Assembly (NCBI RefSeq): GCF_008151785.1
Contig: NZ_CP036523.1
Span: forward strand, 868,001 to 932,000
Source: Peptacetobacter hiranonis
GTDB taxonomy: Bacteria; Bacillota; Clostridia; Peptostreptococcales; Peptostreptococcaceae
Reading direction: 5' to 3'
Length of the DNA: 64,000 nt
The position numbers were made by a program, and so were the translations under genes. Below the pieces are notes generated by a model. It saw only the letters and a program-made list of their open reading frames with translations, had not been told where the DNA came from and made no database searches. Shown here piece by piece: positions 53,296 to 61,485 of the stretch; the stretch's first letter is position 1, and each line of letters starts with the position of its first letter.

Positions 53296-54570
53296 ATGTA
53301 CAATAGTAATATGAATGTATTGAAAAAACAAAAAGATGAAAAAATCATTAAGAAAATATTAAAAAATCACTTTGAAGAATTCAAACTAAAATATTGGAAT
53401 AAAGTTAGAAGAGAAATGAGGGATCAGATAGAAAATACTGTAATAAAGGCTTTAAATTGTGGAAATATAGAAAAAGGATATATAAAACATAAATGTATAG
53501 ACTGTGGAGAGGAGTATATTCAAGGGTTCACTTGTAAAAGTAAGTTTTGCACAAAGTGTGGAAGAAAATATTCTATGGAATGGGCAGAAAAACAGGTAGA
53601 AAATATTCTTGATGTTTCTCATAGACATGCAGTTTTCACAATTCCAGAGGAGTTAAGAGTCTATTTCTACAGAAAGCGAGAGCTTTTAAAAGATTTACAA
53701 GATGCTACATATAAGGTATTAGATAGTTTTCATAAAAAGAAAACAAATGGAGATTATGAATTAGGGGTAATTGCTGTAGTACACACTTTTGGTGGAGATT
53801 TAAAATGGAATCCTCACATACATGCCTTATACACCGAAGGTGGAATAGATAGAAATAATAAGTGGTTTAAAAAATTAGATTTCATACCGTATACATATAT
53901 GAAAAAAGTATGGCGAAAGTTGGTACTAGATATAATAAAAAACAACTTTAGAGATAGAAAAACTAGAAATTTGATAAATAAGTTATATAAGAAAGAATTC
54001 TATGTAAATGCAGAAAGACGTTTAACTAATATAAAACAGGCAACTCAATATATAGGTAGATATTTGGCTAGACCAGCTATCGCTGAGTATAGAATAATTA
54101 ATTACGATGGGAAAAATGTAACTTACTGGTATGAAAACAAAAAACCTAAGGGAAAAAGAGAAATAACTGTAAATGTATTAGAATTTATAGGTAAAATAAC
54201 CCAACATATTCACCCGAAGGGTTTTAGAGTTGCAAGAAGATACGGTCTATATTCAAGAGTAAAAAATAAATTAAGCATAGAAATATTGAAATTATATAAT
54301 TTTATGAGACACAGAAATATATCTAAGCTGATAAAAAAGAAGAATACAGTAAAGAAAAATTTTAAAGATAGATTGATAGAATCATTTGGAGTAAATCCTT
54401 ATATTTGTAAAAAGTGTGGAAAAGACATGATTCTATGGGAAATATGGCATTATAAATATGGATTAATATATAATGTACTAGATAAATCAAATTATAAAAG
54501 AATAATCTACGAAGAAATTATAGAAAAAGAAATTTCTTTGAATACAACAACACAAAAAGAATTATTTTAA
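53296..54570 (+). CDS. IS91-family HUH (Y2) transposase
   Basis: A 424-residue single-strand transposase. An N-terminal zinc-binding region (Cys67, Cys70, Cys80, Cys85, Cys88) is followed by the HUH motif WNPHIHALY (His174 and His176). The double tyrosine YIGRY (Tyr252 and Tyr256) has the YxxxY spacing of IS91/ISCR enzymes. A CxxC near residue 404 follows. Such enzymes move by rolling-circle replication of one strand. I could not define element ends. Codon use is AT-rich, with many CAA glutamines. It splits the conserved metallopeptidase-rsmB junction. An alternative ATG is at 53311. Confidence 0.9.
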   Translation: MYNSNMNVLKKQKDEKIIKKILKNHFEEFKLKYWNKVRREMRDQIENTVIKALNCGNIEKGYIKHKCIDCGEEYIQGFTCKSKFCTKCGRKYSMEWAEKQVENILDVSHRHAVFTIPEELRVYFYRKRELLKDLQDATYKVLDSFHKKKTNGDYELGVIAVVHTFGGDLKWNPHIHALYTEGGIDRNNKWFKKLDFIPYTYMKKVWRKLVLDIIKNNFRDRKTRNLINKLYKKEFYVNAERRLTNIKQATQYIGRYLARPAIAEYRIINYDGKNVTYWYENKKPKGKREITVNVLEFIGKITQHIHPKGFRVARRYGLYSRVKNKLSIEILKLYNFMRHRNISKLIKKKNTVKKNFKDRLIESFGVNPYICKKCGKDMILWEIWHYKYGLIYNVLDKSNYKRIIYEEIIEKEISLNTTTQKELF

Positions 54571-54657
54571 AAGTCTATTAAATAGGCTAGCTTTGCTATA
54601 CTCAAATATAAATAATAGTGTATAATTAGTGTAATTAAAATTATTAGGAGAAATAGT

Positions 54658-54885
54658 ATGCTAAAAGAATTAGAAGAAATGAGTAAAGGACAAAAGTTAT
54701 ACAATTATGAATGTAAGTCTTGTGGATTTGAAAAAGGAGTACCAGAATTTATATTAGAAGAACTAAGACAAGATGCATTCTTTTCATTGGGAGCGATAGC
54801 TTCGCTAAATGAAAAAAATATGCCAGAATTAATTTGTCCTAATTGTGGAGCTAAATTTGAATACAAAAAAACTGACGACCGTTAG
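54658..54885 (+). CDS. small zinc-ribbon protein
   Basis: A 75-residue ORF with two Cys pairs, CKSC (residues 19-22) and CPNC (near 60-63), as in FmdB-like or transposon-linked zinc ribbons. AGGAG precedes the ATG, and TATAAT at 54621-54626 may be its -10 box. It follows the HUH transposase by 87 bases and could be an accessory or unrelated cargo. A strong terminator follows. Function unknown. Confidence 0.7.
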   Translation: MLKELEEMSKGQKLYNYECKSCGFEKGVPEFILEELRQDAFFSLGAIASLNEKNMPELICPNCGAKFEYKKTDDR

Positions 54886-54898
54886 GTGTCAGTTAAAG

Positions 54899-54947
54899 GT
54901 ACTGTCACAAGAACACCTTTTAAAGGTGTTCTGTGGCAGTATTTTTT
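54899..54947 (+). terminator. strong terminator after the zinc-ribbon gene
   Basis: TACTGTCAC and AGAACACCTT pair with AAGGTGTTCT and GTGGCAGTA in one nearly continuous stem of about 20 bp, followed by TTTTTT. Confidence 0.93.
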
Positions 54948-54951
54948 ATGC

Positions 54952-55069
54952 CTTGAATAATTATTTGAATTCCTCTCCAGGCTTCAATGCCCCGCAAAAT
55001 TATATAAAACCTTAAATCTGTTGCGGGGCATTTCCAGATTGTCGAGTTCATTTCAAATAATTATTCAAG
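54952..55069 (+). repeat. palindromic element E7 (long core class)
   Basis: Perfect 18-bp outer stem: CTTGAATAATTATTTGAA (54952-54969) with its complement at 55052-55069. Internal loop strands CCTCTCCAGGCTTC and TTCCAGATTGTCGAGTTC. The inner stem ATGCCCCGCAA (54987-54997) pairs with TTGCGGGGCAT (55021-55031); its GC-richness stands out. It begins five bases after a strong terminator T-run, so here it is not needed for termination. Confidence 0.9.
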
Positions 55070-55280
55070 ACAAAAAGAACTGCTAACAAAATATAAGTGC
55101 CAGCCGAGCCTAAAGATAAAAAGATAGAAATAGGTGTGGGGAGCTTGAGATTATGATTAGTATAGTAAAAATAGAAATATTAGACGAAAAATAATGAAAA
55201 AATAAAAGTTTAGGAAATTAGCAATCTAATAAATATTGCTTTTTTGTATGGAAATCAGTTTGAGTTGATAAAATTAATTT
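55070..55280 (+). other. spacer between E7 and E8
   Basis: No convincing gene. A 13-residue ORF (MISIVKIEILDEK at 55154) has a GGGGAG-like site but is too short to call. A weak hairpin AGCAAT/ATTGCT followed by TTTTT (55220-55245) is present. Confidence 0.3.
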
Positions 55281-55463
55281 ATACACCAAATGGTGGAAAT
55301 TTTTATCTCATAAAGAAGATGTATATAGCCAAAAGCTACGACAATCTACAGACGACACGCAACTTTTAAATGTGTTATATAAAAGGGTGTGTCGTCGAAG
55401 CCTGGAGTGCGTTGGCTATATCATCTTCTTTTTTGAGTGACAGAATTCTATCATTTGGTGTAT
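55281..55463 (-). repeat. palindromic element E8 (long core class), minus orientation, upstream of rsmB
   Basis: Middle arms AAAGAAGATGTATATAGCC (55312-55330) and GGCTATATCATCTTCTTT (55414-55431); outermost arms ATACACCAAATG (55281-55292) and CATTTGGTGTAT (55452-55463). The inner stem is GACGACAC (55351-55358) with GTGTCGTC (55389-55396). On the minus strand the loop strands read CTCCAGGCTTC and TGTAGATTGTCG. The outer right arm runs into TGTATAATT, a possible rsmB -10 box. Confidence 0.87.
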
Positions 55464-55519
55464 AATTAATATTAGATTACTATGCAAGTTTGTTGCATAA
55501 AGATAGAGAGGTTAATAAT

Positions 55520-56845
55520 ATGAACGCAAGAGAGGCGGCATTTAAGATTCTTTGCGATATTGAGATAGAGAAAAATTACTCTAATATGGCAATTAATAAA
55601 ATTTTTAAGAATGAAAAGATAAGTGATAAAGATAAAGGGCTTGCGACAGAGCTTGTTTATGGAGTTATAGAAAATAGAAAATACTTAGATTTTATAATAA
55701 ATAAATTATCAAAGATAAAAGTTAAGAAGATGTCTAGTTTTGTTAAGATAATTCTTAGAATGGGTACATATCAGATTTTATTTTTAGACAAGATTGAAGA
55801 CCATGCAGCTGTTAATGAGACAGTTAAGCTGGCTAGTAAATACGATGGAAAGTCTAAGGGATTTGTAAATGCTATTTTAAGAAATGAGATAAGACAGAAG
55901 AGAACTATAAAATACATAGATATAGAGGATCCAATCAGAAGATTAGCTGTTAAGTATTCATATCAGCAGTGGATAGTAGAAGATTGGGTTAAAAACTTTG
56001 GTATAGAGTTTGCAGAGGAGCTTCTTGAGGCTTTAAACGAAAGACCAGATTTATATGTTAGAACAAATACTTTAAAGATAGATAGAAATTCTCTTTTAAA
56101 AGAATTTGAAAAAGAGGGAATTAAGGCAAGTAAGGCTATGTTACCAGAAGAGGCTATAATGGTTGAGAACTTTAAAGGAATAGAAAGCTCTAGATTATAT
56201 AAAGAGGGACTATTTACTGTTCAGGATATAAGTTCTATGCTTGTGGCTAAGGTCGTAGCTCCTAAGGAAGGCGATATGGTATTAGATATGTGCAGTGCAC
56301 CAGGTGGAAAGAGTACTCACATGGCTGAGCTTATGAAAAACACAGGAAAGATAGTATCAAGAGATGTTTTTGAGCACAAGATTAAAGTAATAAAGGCAGC
56401 TGCGAAAAGACTAGGTATAACAAATATAGAAGCTGAAGAATTTGATGCAGCTAATTTAGATGAAAATAGTATAGAAAAATTTGATTGTGTATTAACAGAT
56501 GTGCCTTGTTCTGGACTTGGAATAATAAGAAGAAAACCAGAAATAAAATATAAAGCTAAAGAAGAATTGGTAGATTTACCGAAAATTCAAAGTAAAATAC
56601 TTGAAAATGCATCTAAATATGTTAAAATAAATGGAACTTTAGTATATTCAACTTGTACAGTTCAGGACTGTGAAAATATAGAAGTTGTTGAGAAGTTCTT
56701 AAAAGAAAATCCAAACTACGAATTAGTTCCAATAGAAGGAATAAATGTAGATCCAGAGGAGCAGGAAAAAGGTTATATAAAAATATATCCAAATGTTCAT
56801 GGAATGGATGGATTCTTTATAGCAAAAATGAAAAGAGTTAAATAA
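55520..56845 (+). CDS. rsmB: 16S rRNA m5C967 methyltransferase RsmB
   Basis: A 441-residue SAM-dependent methyltransferase. The N-terminal NusB-like domain (residues 1-140) contains VYGVIENRKYLDFI and AAVNETVKLA. The catalytic domain has DMCSAPGGKSTHMAEL, TDVPCSGLG with one conserved Cys and YSTCTV with the catalytic Cys. I chose the ATG at 55520 after AGAGAGG; an upstream TTG at 55490 is less likely. It resumes the conserved order interrupted by the HUH gene. Confidence 0.95.
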   Translation: MNAREAAFKILCDIEIEKNYSNMAINKIFKNEKISDKDKGLATELVYGVIENRKYLDFIINKLSKIKVKKMSSFVKIILRMGTYQILFLDKIEDHAAVNETVKLASKYDGKSKGFVNAILRNEIRQKRTIKYIDIEDPIRRLAVKYSYQQWIVEDWVKNFGIEFAEELLEALNERPDLYVRTNTLKIDRNSLLKEFEKEGIKASKAMLPEEAIMVENFKGIESSRLYKEGLFTVQDISSMLVAKVVAPKEGDMVLDMCSAPGGKSTHMAELMKNTGKIVSRDVFEHKIKVIKAAAKRLGITNIEAEEFDAANLDENSIEKFDCVLTDVPCSGLGIIRRKPEIKYKAKEELVDLPKIQSKILENASKYVKINGTLVYSTCTVQDCENIEVVEKFLKENPNYELVPIEGINVDPEEQEKGYIKIYPNVHGMDGFFIAKMKRVK

Positions 56846-56861
56846 TAAATGAGGTAATATT

Positions 56862-57890
56862 ATGGAAAATAAAAAGGCTTTGAAAAATTTTACAGAAGCT
56901 GAGATGAAAGAATTTATGAAAGAAATCGGAGAAAAGGCATTTAGAGGAACTCAGGTTTATTCTTGGATTTACAAAGGTGCTAAAACTTTCGATGATATGA
57001 AAAATATTCCAAAATCTCTTAGAGAAAAGCTTGAAGAGGTTTCATATATAGGTAATATAGATATTGAGTTAAAACTTGAATCAAAAGATGGGAAAACTAA
57101 AAAATATCTATTTTTACTAAATGATGGAAATATAATAGAAACAGTTATGATGGACTACGATAGCAGAGTTACTGTTTGTGTTTCTAACCAGGTAGGTTGT
57201 AGAATGGGATGTAGATTCTGTGCATCTACTATGGATGGGTTGGTGAGAAACCTTGAGCCATGGGAAATACTAGACCAGATAATGAAGATTCAGGAAGATA
57301 CTGGAAAGAGAGTATCTAATCTGGTTCTTATGGGAAGTGGTGAGCCACTAGACAACTACGATAATACAAAACAGTTCTTAAAAATCGTAAATGATGAAAA
57401 TGGATTAAATATAGGGTATAGACATATAACGTTATCTACATGTGGTATAGTTCCTAAGATTTACGAGCTAGCAGATTTAGAAATTCCTATAAACCTTGCA
57501 ATTTCTCTTCATTCTCCTTATGATGAGAAGAGAAAAGAAATAATGCCTGTAGCTAATAAATACAGTATCAAGGAAATTTTAGATGCTTGTAGATACTATA
57601 TTAAAAAGACTAATAGAAGGGTTACATTTGAATATTCTTTAATAAAGGGTGTAAATGATGGTAAGAAAGAAGCAGAAGCTTTAGCATCTCTATTAAAAGG
57701 AATGCTTTGCCATGTAAATTTAATACCTATAAATGAAGTTGATGAGAGGGATTTCAAAAAACCGGATAAGGCATTTATATATAAATTCAGAGATTATCTT
57801 GAAGAAAGAAATATTCCAGCGACTGTCAGAATTTCTATGGGTTCTGATATAAGTGGAGCTTGTGGACAGTTAAGAAGAAAACACAAGTAA
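56862..57890 (+). CDS. rlmN: 23S rRNA/tRNA m2A methyltransferase RlmN
   Basis: A 342-residue radical-SAM enzyme methylating A2503 of 23S rRNA and A37 of some tRNAs. The iron-sulfur cysteines are Cys113, Cys117 and Cys120 (GCRMGCRFCAST). MGSGEPLDNYDN and LAISLHSPYDEKR are family motifs, and the catalytic Cys is in SGACGQLR near the C-terminus. It sits 16 bases after rsmB. Confidence 0.97.
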   Translation: MENKKALKNFTEAEMKEFMKEIGEKAFRGTQVYSWIYKGAKTFDDMKNIPKSLREKLEEVSYIGNIDIELKLESKDGKTKKYLFLLNDGNIIETVMMDYDSRVTVCVSNQVGCRMGCRFCASTMDGLVRNLEPWEILDQIMKIQEDTGKRVSNLVLMGSGEPLDNYDNTKQFLKIVNDENGLNIGYRHITLSTCGIVPKIYELADLEIPINLAISLHSPYDEKRKEIMPVANKYSIKEILDACRYYIKKTNRRVTFEYSLIKGVNDGKKEAEALASLLKGMLCHVNLIPINEVDERDFKKPDKAFIYKFRDYLEERNIPATVRISMGSDISGACGQLRRKHK

Positions 57891-57909
57891 TCTGAAAAGG
57901 AGGGATTTT

Positions 57910-58656
57910 ATGGAATTTTATTTTGCCTCTGATGTGGGATTGGTTAGAAAAAATAATGAGGATTATTGTAAGTGTGAGATTGTTGAAGTAGAAAATGAGG
58001 AAATTGGCTTGTTTGCTATAGCTGACGGTATGGGAGGCTATAAAAAAGGAGAGGTAGCCAGCAAGATGGCAGCCGAAAATATTATCCTTTTTCTAAAAGA
58101 AAACTTACTTCAAACTAGCAAAATTAAGATAGAATATATAGACGATATACTAAAACAAGCGTATAATAATGTGAATAGCCTAATTTTTGAAAAAGCTTCA
58201 GAAGATGAAAGTTTTTCAGGAATGGGAACAACATTGACAACTGCTATATTATACAAAAATTATTTGTATATAGCTAATGTCGGCGATAGTAGAGGATATG
58301 TCTACAATGAAGAAAATGGTTTAAGAAGAATAACAAGAGATCATTCTTATGTTGAGGAATTAGTTGAAAGCAATGAGATTACAGAAGAAGAAGCTTTAAC
58401 TCATCCAAATAGAAGTATTATAACTAGAGCAATAGGTCCAGATCCTTTTGTCATAGTTGATATATTTAAACAAAATATCGAAAAAAGTGATATAATACTT
58501 TTAGCAACAGATGGTCTTACAGGTTGCATTATCGATTCAAAAATAGAAGAGATAATTAAAGAAAATGATGAATTTGAAGATATTAGCGATGAATTAATTG
58601 ATACAGCCAATAATGCTGGAAACGACAATGTTTCCGTAATACTAGTTAGAGTTTAG
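57910..58656 (+). CDS. prpC: PP2C-type Ser/Thr phosphatase (Stp/PrpC)
   Basis: A 248-residue metal-dependent phosphatase that reverses PrkC phosphorylation. Metal-binding motifs are DVGLVRKNNED, ADGMGGY, NVGDSRGY, ATDGLTG and GNDNVSV. Glutamine is coded by CAA here, unlike nearby core genes. AGGAGGG precedes the ATG. It is 18 bases from prkC and the two form a conserved switch acting on wall synthesis, division and translation factors. Confidence 0.95.
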   Translation: MEFYFASDVGLVRKNNEDYCKCEIVEVENEEIGLFAIADGMGGYKKGEVASKMAAENIILFLKENLLQTSKIKIEYIDDILKQAYNNVNSLIFEKASEDESFSGMGTTLTTAILYKNYLYIANVGDSRGYVYNEENGLRRITRDHSYVEELVESNEITEEEALTHPNRSIITRAIGPDPFVIVDIFKQNIEKSDIILLATDGLTGCIIDSKIEEIIKENDEFEDISDELIDTANNAGNDNVSVILVRV

Positions 58657-58674
58657 TTGGGACGGTGATATAAC

Positions 58675-60585
58675 GTGGGAGATACAATTTTAGGAAATAG
58701 ATATAAGATAGAAAAGAAAATTGGCGAAGGTGGAATGGCCTATGTTTATGAAGCAAAGGATAAATTGCTTAATAGAGTAGTTGCTGTTAAAGTTTTAAGA
58801 CCTGAGTTTGTTGATGATCAGGAATTCTTAAAGAAATTTAAAAGAGAGGCTGAAGCGGTTGCAAGTCTTTCGCATCCAAATATAGTTAATGTTTACGACG
58901 TTGGAGAAGACGGTAAAGTTCATTACATAGTAATGGAATATGTAAACGGTAAAAACTTAAAAGAAATAATACAGGAAGAGGGTACTCTTGATGAGTATAC
59001 AGCATTAGACATAACTAAACAGATAGCTATGGCTCTTGGTTGTGCTCACAAAAGGGGAATAATACATAGAGATATAAAACCTCACAACATACTTATATCA
59101 AATGAAGGTAGAAGTATAGCTAAGGTTGCAGATTTTGGTATAGCTAAAGCTGTTTCTAACTCTACTATGACTAATATAGGTGGTGTTATAGGTTCTGTAC
59201 ATTACTTCTCTCCAGAACAAGCAAAAGGTAAATTTGTTACTAATAATGCCGATTTATATTCATTAGGTATAGTGCTTTATGAAATGCTTACTGGTAAACT
59301 ACCTTTCAGAGGAGATACTCCGGTATCTATAGCTCTTCAGCACATAAATGATGATATAGAATTTACAGAAGAAGAAAAGATAAGAATACCTCAGAGTGTA
59401 AGAACTATAATCAAAAAGCTTACTGAAAAAAATAGCGCTGATAGATATCAGACTGCTGAGGAACTTATAGAAGATATAGAATACATAGAAAAAAATATAG
59501 ATTTAGATTTCATAAAAGAATATGATGATTTTGCAACAAGACATATAGACGAAAGAAATCTAAATACAGTTGGAAAACCTAGAATAGCTCCAGCAGCTAT
59601 AGCAGATATAGATGGTGATGATGCTGGTTATTACGACGATGATGACGAGTACGATGACGATTTATATGATGAAGAGGAAGAAGAAGATTACGTTCCAAAG
59701 AGAAAAAGAAAGAAAAAGAAAAAAGTAATAAAAGAAGAAACTCCTAAGACTAAGAAGAGATTAAAAATAGCTGCAGTTATACTATCTCTAATACTTTTAG
59801 CTCAGGTAGGTCTATTCTTTAAACTATTTGGTTCAAGTTTATTTGGTGGCGGAAAAGATGAATTAATGGCTCCTAATGTAGAAGGTATGCAGGTAACACA
59901 GGCAGAAGCTACACTTGAAGAAATGGGATTAAAATTAGAAATAGCTGGATATGAATATAGTTATTCGGCAGCTGAAAATGAAATAATTTCTCAGGATCCA
60001 GATGCTGGTACTGAATTAAAAGAAGGCGATACAGTTACAGTTGTAGTAAGTAAAGGTAATAACAATAAAGAAGAACCTAATGTAATTGGTATGACTTTAA
60101 GTCAGGCTCAGGGTATGATTCAGGCAAAAGGATTTGCAGTTGGTAATATAACTTATGAATTTAGTTCTGCTTATAAAGAAGGAACTGTTTTAGGACAGAG
60201 TACTTCAAATGGTAAGATATCACTTGTAGTAAGTAAGGGTGAAGATACAGCAAATAAACCAACAGTTCCAACTCCAGAAGATCCAAATGCTAATAATAAT
60301 GCTGGAACAAATAACAACAGTGGTTCAAGTAATAACGGTGGTTCAAGCAACAATGGTGGCTCATCAAGTGGTGGAGACCATAACAGCGGTGGTTCATCAG
60401 GTGGAGGAGACTCTAGTGGTGGTTCATCAGGCGGAGGAGACTCTAGTGGTGGTTCATCAGGCGGAGGAGACTCTAGTGGTGGCTCATCAGGTGGAGGAGA
60501 ATCTGGTGGCGGTTCATCAGGTGGAGGAGAATCTGGTGGTGGCTCATCAGATGGAGAATCTAGCGGTGGAGAAACTGCAGAATAA
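58675..60585 (+). CDS. prkC: PASTA-domain Ser/Thr kinase (PrkC/Stk1) with Gly-Ser repeat tail
   Basis: A 636-residue membrane kinase. The kinase domain (about 8-270) has GEGGMAYVYEA, VAVKVLRPE, HRDIKPHN, VADFGIAKA and SPEQAKG. An acidic then basic linker follows (about 315-360), with a membrane helix at 363-386. Only two PASTA domains are seen (about 396-461 and 466-523), while three or four are common. The end (from about 540) is Asn/Gly/Ser-rich, with five 10-residue repeats of GGSSGGGDSS or GGSSGGGESG type. The start is GTG after GGGACGGTGA. PASTA domains sense muropeptides or lipid II. Confidence 0.95.
   Translation: MGDTILGNRYKIEKKIGEGGMAYVYEAKDKLLNRVVAVKVLRPEFVDDQEFLKKFKREAEAVASLSHPNIVNVYDVGEDGKVHYIVMEYVNGKNLKEIIQEEGTLDEYTALDITKQIAMALGCAHKRGIIHRDIKPHNILISNEGRSIAKVADFGIAKAVSNSTMTNIGGVIGSVHYFSPEQAKGKFVTNNADLYSLGIVLYEMLTGKLPFRGDTPVSIALQHINDDIEFTEEEKIRIPQSVRTIIKKLTEKNSADRYQTAEELIEDIEYIEKNIDLDFIKEYDDFATRHIDERNLNTVGKPRIAPAAIADIDGDDAGYYDDDDEYDDDLYDEEEEEDYVPKRKRKKKKKVIKEETPKTKKRLKIAAVILSLILLAQVGLFFKLFGSSLFGGGKDELMAPNVEGMQVTQAEATLEEMGLKLEIAGYEYSYSAAENEIISQDPDAGTELKEGDTVTVVVSKGNNNKEEPNVIGMTLSQAQGMIQAKGFAVGNITYEFSSAYKEGTVLGQSTSNGKISLVVSKGEDTANKPTVPTPEDPNANNNAGTNNNSGSSNNGGSSNNGGSSSGGDHNSGGSSGGGDSSGGSSGGGDSSGGSSGGGDSSGGSSGGGESGGGSSGGGESGGGSSDGESSGGETAE
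60388..60564 (+). repeat. 30-bp tandem repeat encoding the PrkC Gly-Ser tail
   Basis: Five 30-bp units (60388-60537) and a degenerate sixth, beginning GGTGGTTCATCAGG; the second and third are identical. In-frame multiples of three mean that copy number changes would lengthen or shorten the extracellular tail without breaking the gene. Confidence 0.92.
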
Positions 60586-60610
60586 GAAAATAATAATTTA
60601 AAATAAATAA

Positions 60611-60643
60611 AAAAGTATCCTTTCAATCGGGGATACTTTTTTT
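60611..60643 (+). terminator. terminator after prkC
   Basis: AAAAGTATCC with GGATACTTTT, a 10-base loop and a further T-run. In other Firmicutes rsgA and rpe follow prkC; here the operon ends. Confidence 0.9.
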
Positions 60644-60666
60644 ATGATAATTTGGAGGAAAATGAA

Positions 60667-61398
60667 ATGAATAAAACAGTAGTAGTGACAGGTGCTTCAA
60701 GAGGAATTGGAAGAGCAATAGCTATAGAATTTGCAAGAAATGGATATAATGTATTAGCAAATTACAATAGCTCTGAAGTAGAGGCAAAAGAGCTAGAAAA
60801 AATGTTAATTGAAGATGGATGCAATGTAAGGATTTTTAAAGCAGATGTGTCTAAAAGTGCTGAAGCAGATGCTATGATAGATTATTGTTTAAAAGAGTTT
60901 GGAAGATTAGATGTACTTGTAAATAATGCAGGTATAAGCCAGGATAAGTTATTTACAGATATAACTGATGAAGAATGGGAAAAAATGATGTCTGTAAATG
61001 TGACAAGTGTGTTTAATTGCTCAAGAAAGGCACTTCAGCATATGATATGGGAAAAAAGTGGAAGCATAATAAATATAACATCTATGTGGGGAGAAACTGG
61101 AGGATCTTGTGAAGTACACTATTCAGCATCAAAAGCTGCGATAATAGGTATGACAAAAGCTTTAGCTAAGGAAGTAGGACCTTCTAACATAAGAGTTAAT
61201 GCTGTATCTCCAGGAGTGATAATGACTGATATGTGCTCTTATTATGGAGAGGAAGCTTTAAATGATTTAAAAGAGGAAACGCCTCTAATGAGATTAGGAA
61301 AAGTAGAAGATGTTGCAGAAACTGTATATTATTTAGCAGACAAAGCGTCATTTATAACAGGTCAGGTTGTAGGAGTTAATGGAGGAATGGTTATATAA
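60667..61398 (+). CDS. FabG-like short-chain dehydrogenase/reductase
   Basis: A 243-residue classical SDR. VVVTGASRGIGRAIA is the cofactor motif, NNAG (near 84-87), catalytic Ser in ITSMWGETG and the YSASKAA motif with Tyr and Lys follow. It resembles 3-oxoacyl-ACP reductase, but isolated from fatty-acid genes its substrate is unsure. I chose the ATG at 60667, 9 bases after GGAGG; the TTG at 60652 overlaps it. Confidence 0.88.
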   Translation: MNKTVVVTGASRGIGRAIAIEFARNGYNVLANYNSSEVEAKELEKMLIEDGCNVRIFKADVSKSAEADAMIDYCLKEFGRLDVLVNNAGISQDKLFTDITDEEWEKMMSVNVTSVFNCSRKALQHMIWEKSGSIINITSMWGETGGSCEVHYSASKAAIIGMTKALAKEVGPSNIRVNAVSPGVIMTDMCSYYGEEALNDLKEETPLMRLGKVEDVAETVYYLADKASFITGQVVGVNGGMVI

Positions 61399-61485
61399 AT
61401 TTGTAAAATATTACAATTAATTATAAAAAACGTTTTCTTATTTAAAAAAATATGTTCATATTGGAAAATACTATTATAAAATTAC

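Noticed and set aside
53260-54600. Defined ends of an IS91 element around the HUH gene
   Set aside because: No GTTC/CTTG-flanked termini or paired end sequences could be recognised, so only the gene is annotated.
55154-55195. 13-codon ORF between E7 and E8
   Set aside because: Too short and without conservation evidence.
12301-55463. CRISPR array or integron attC sites as explanation of the repeats
   Set aside because: Copies are dispersed over 43 kb in both orientations, not regularly spaced, and no cas or integrase genes are present.
12301-55463. Hammerhead, twister or other small self-cleaving ribozyme
   Set aside because: I could not match the conserved strands to the catalytic core of any ribozyme class I know; it cannot be excluded without a model search.
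60239-60601. 120-residue ORF in another frame over the PrkC tail, and a proline-rich ORF on the opposite strand (60171-60626)
   Set aside because: Both are frame shadows of the 30-bp repeat; PrkC fits family motifs and has a ribosome site.
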